The notes beneath the pieces were generated by a model that saw nothing but the letters and a program-made list of their open reading frames with translations, was not told where the DNA came from and ran no database searches. A stretch of DNA of 6,504 bases, taken from contig JASHVU010000724.1 of NCBI GenBank assembly GCA_030044455.1, forward strand, positions 1 through 6,504. The letters run 5' to 3'. This DNA is from Acidobacteriaceae bacterium (GTDB lineage: Bacteria; Acidobacteriota; Terriglobia; Terriglobales; Acidobacteriaceae). This document shows positions 5,397 to 6,504 of the stretch, piece by piece (the stretch's first letter is position 1; each line of letters opens with the position of its first letter). A program made the position numbers and the translations under genes.

Positions 5397-6504
5397 CGCG
5401 AAGCCTGCTTTCTTTCTCTCCACCATGCGTGGAACGTCTGCTTCGGCAGGCCGCGCAAGTCGCGAGTCTGAGTCCACTTGGCGCCAATACCAGGCAGCGA
5501 GTGAATCCAACCATCTTTGCGCGTAAAAAATCTCAGGCCGATGCGGCCCATCGCTTGCGCCGTATGGAAGAGCCAGGCGCGCGAAAAAAGCAGATTTGCC
5601 ACGCACATTCCCAGGAACATGGAATCGAAAAACCGCGCCACCCTGCCGCGCTCCTGATCCGTGACCTGCGCTCGCAAGTCGATCAGAATCTCGGGAATGT
5701 TAATCCTGACCGGGCAAACCTCATAGCAAACGCCGCACAGCGACGAAGCAAAGGGGAGCGACTGCGCGTGCTTCATCCCGGTGAGCTGCGGGGTAAGAAT
5801 AGCCCCGATGGGACCCGGATACACTGAGCCGTAGGCGTGGCCGCCAGTCTGGCGGTACACCGGGCAGGCATTCATACACGCTCCGCAGCGAATGCAACGC
5901 AGGGTCTGCCGCTCTCGCTCGCGCGCTCGGATTGCCGTGCGGCCGTTATCGAGCAGCACAACATGAAATCGCTCGGGTCCGTCGCCCGGCGTAACACCTG
6001 TCCACAGCGAGGTGTAGGGGTTCATGCGTTCGCCGGTGGCCGAGCGCGCCAGCACCTGCAGCATCACTTCAAGATCGCTGAATCGCGGCAGAACCTTCTC
6101 AATGCCGGCAAGCGTGATGAGCGTGCGCGGCAGCGTAAGACACATGCGCCCGTTGCCCTCGCTCTCCACAACGGCGACAGCGCCGGTCTCGGCGATCAGG
6201 AAATTCGCGCCGCTGATCGCCGTCGGGACTTCAAGAAACTTGCGCCGCAGGTAATGTCGCGCTGCTGCCGTCAGCGCCTGCGGATCGTCAGACAGATCGC
6301 TCAGCCCCATGGTCCGGGCAAAGATTTCCCTCACCTGGCTGCGATTCACGTGCAGCGCCGGAACGACGATGTGCGAAGGCTCCAGCTGCCCGAGCTGAAG
6401 AATGATCTCGGCTAGGTCAGTTTCAAAGACCCTGACACCTGCAGCCTCGAGATGCGGGTTCAGCTGGATCTCGGCCGAGGTCATGGTCTTGATCTTGATG
6501 ACTT
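5393..6504 (-). CDS. lutB: LutB, iron-sulfur subunit of the L-lactate oxidation complex, N-terminus cut by window edge
   Basis: Visible are about 370 residues of a protein usually ~470 long. The frame is open to the window edge and reads VIKIKT before the first visible ATG at 6484. LutB proteins carry a matching VxKxKxMTSxEI motif inside the N-terminal domain, so that ATG is internal and the true start lies beyond 6504. Numbering from that Met, a LUD domain occupies ~1-150 (LIAETGAVAVVESEGNGR, 96-113). A two-cluster ferredoxin region follows: CIRCGACMNACPVY (197-210) and CGVCYEVCPV (250-259). The motif GGHAYGSVYPGPIG (214-227) lies between them. The C-terminal tail ends in the typical FHAWWRERK. 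All seven family cysteines are present. LutB relays electrons in L-lactate oxidation together with LutA and LutC. Its TGA stop overlaps the lutC ATG. LutA would be expected immediately upstream, outside the window. Confidence 0.95.
   Translation of the reverse strand, partial: VIKIKTMTSAEIQLNPHLEAAGVRVFETDLAEIILQLGQLEPSHIVVPALHVNRSQVREIFARTMGLSDLSDDPQALTAAARHYLRRKFLEVPTAISGANFLIAETGAVAVVESEGNGRMCLTLPRTLITLAGIEKVLPRFSDLEVMLQVLARSATGERMNPYTSLWTGVTPGDGPERFHVVLLDNGRTAIRARERERQTLRCIRCGACMNACPVYRQTGGHAYGSVYPGPIGAILTPQLTGMKHAQSLPFASSLCGVCYEVCPVRINIPEILIDLRAQVTDQERGRVARFFDSMFLGMCVANLLFSRAWLFHTAQAMGRIGLRFFTRKDGWIHSLPGIGAKWTQTRDLRGLPKQTFHAWWRERKQASR

Noticed and set aside
5397..5606. Upstream extension of lutC by 70 codons
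   Set aside because: It overlaps the conserved LutB C-terminus in another frame and shows no LutC features. The ATGA overlap at 5396-5393 is the normal junction.
6482..6484. Start codon of lutB at the first visible ATG
   Set aside because: The preceding in-frame codons VIKIKT and the following MTSAEI match an internal LutB motif, and the visible protein would lack about 100 N-terminal family residues.

Overview
The window reads as one block of catabolic genes, all on the minus strand. Transcription runs from high to low coordinates. In that order it holds: the 3' three-quarters of lutB (entering from beyond position 6504), lutC, L-rhamnose isomerase (rhaI), a sugar-sensing transcriptional regulator, and most of a bifunctional rhamnulose-1-phosphate aldolase/lactaldehyde dehydrogenase (rhaD, leaving past position 1). 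Gaps between genes are under 100 bases, and the lutB/lutC pair overlaps by four bases. No RNA gene, transposase, CRISPR array or strong terminator was seen.

The genes form a near-complete route. RhaI isomerises L-rhamnose to L-rhamnulose. A kinase not seen here makes rhamnulose-1-phosphate. The aldolase half of RhaD splits this to DHAP and L-lactaldehyde, and its dehydrogenase half oxidises lactaldehyde to L-lactate. LutB and LutC, with a LutA presumably just upstream of the window, oxidise L-lactate to pyruvate. The rhamnulokinase, mutarotase, transporter and LutA are not in the window.

The regulator is the most unusual protein. It joins an IclR-type winged helix to a periplasmic-binding-protein-like sugar domain, a LacI-like layout with a different DNA-binding head.

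The most unusual DNA is a 7-bp tandem repeat at the lutC/rhaI junction. It supplies the last codons and stop codon of lutC, and it puts a run of evenly spaced GGG tracts in the transcript just ahead of rhaI. A diverged relative of this repeat lies inside lutC and encodes a low-complexity insert in a loop of the LUD domain.

The source is probably a soil bacterium with a moderately GC-rich genome. Gene content, the fused regulator and the heptamer repeats suggest Acidobacteriota, but this is from memory of such genomes and is uncertain. I see a tidy sugar operon of known enzyme families with an odd regulator and odd repeats. I do not see a wholly new enzymatic system.
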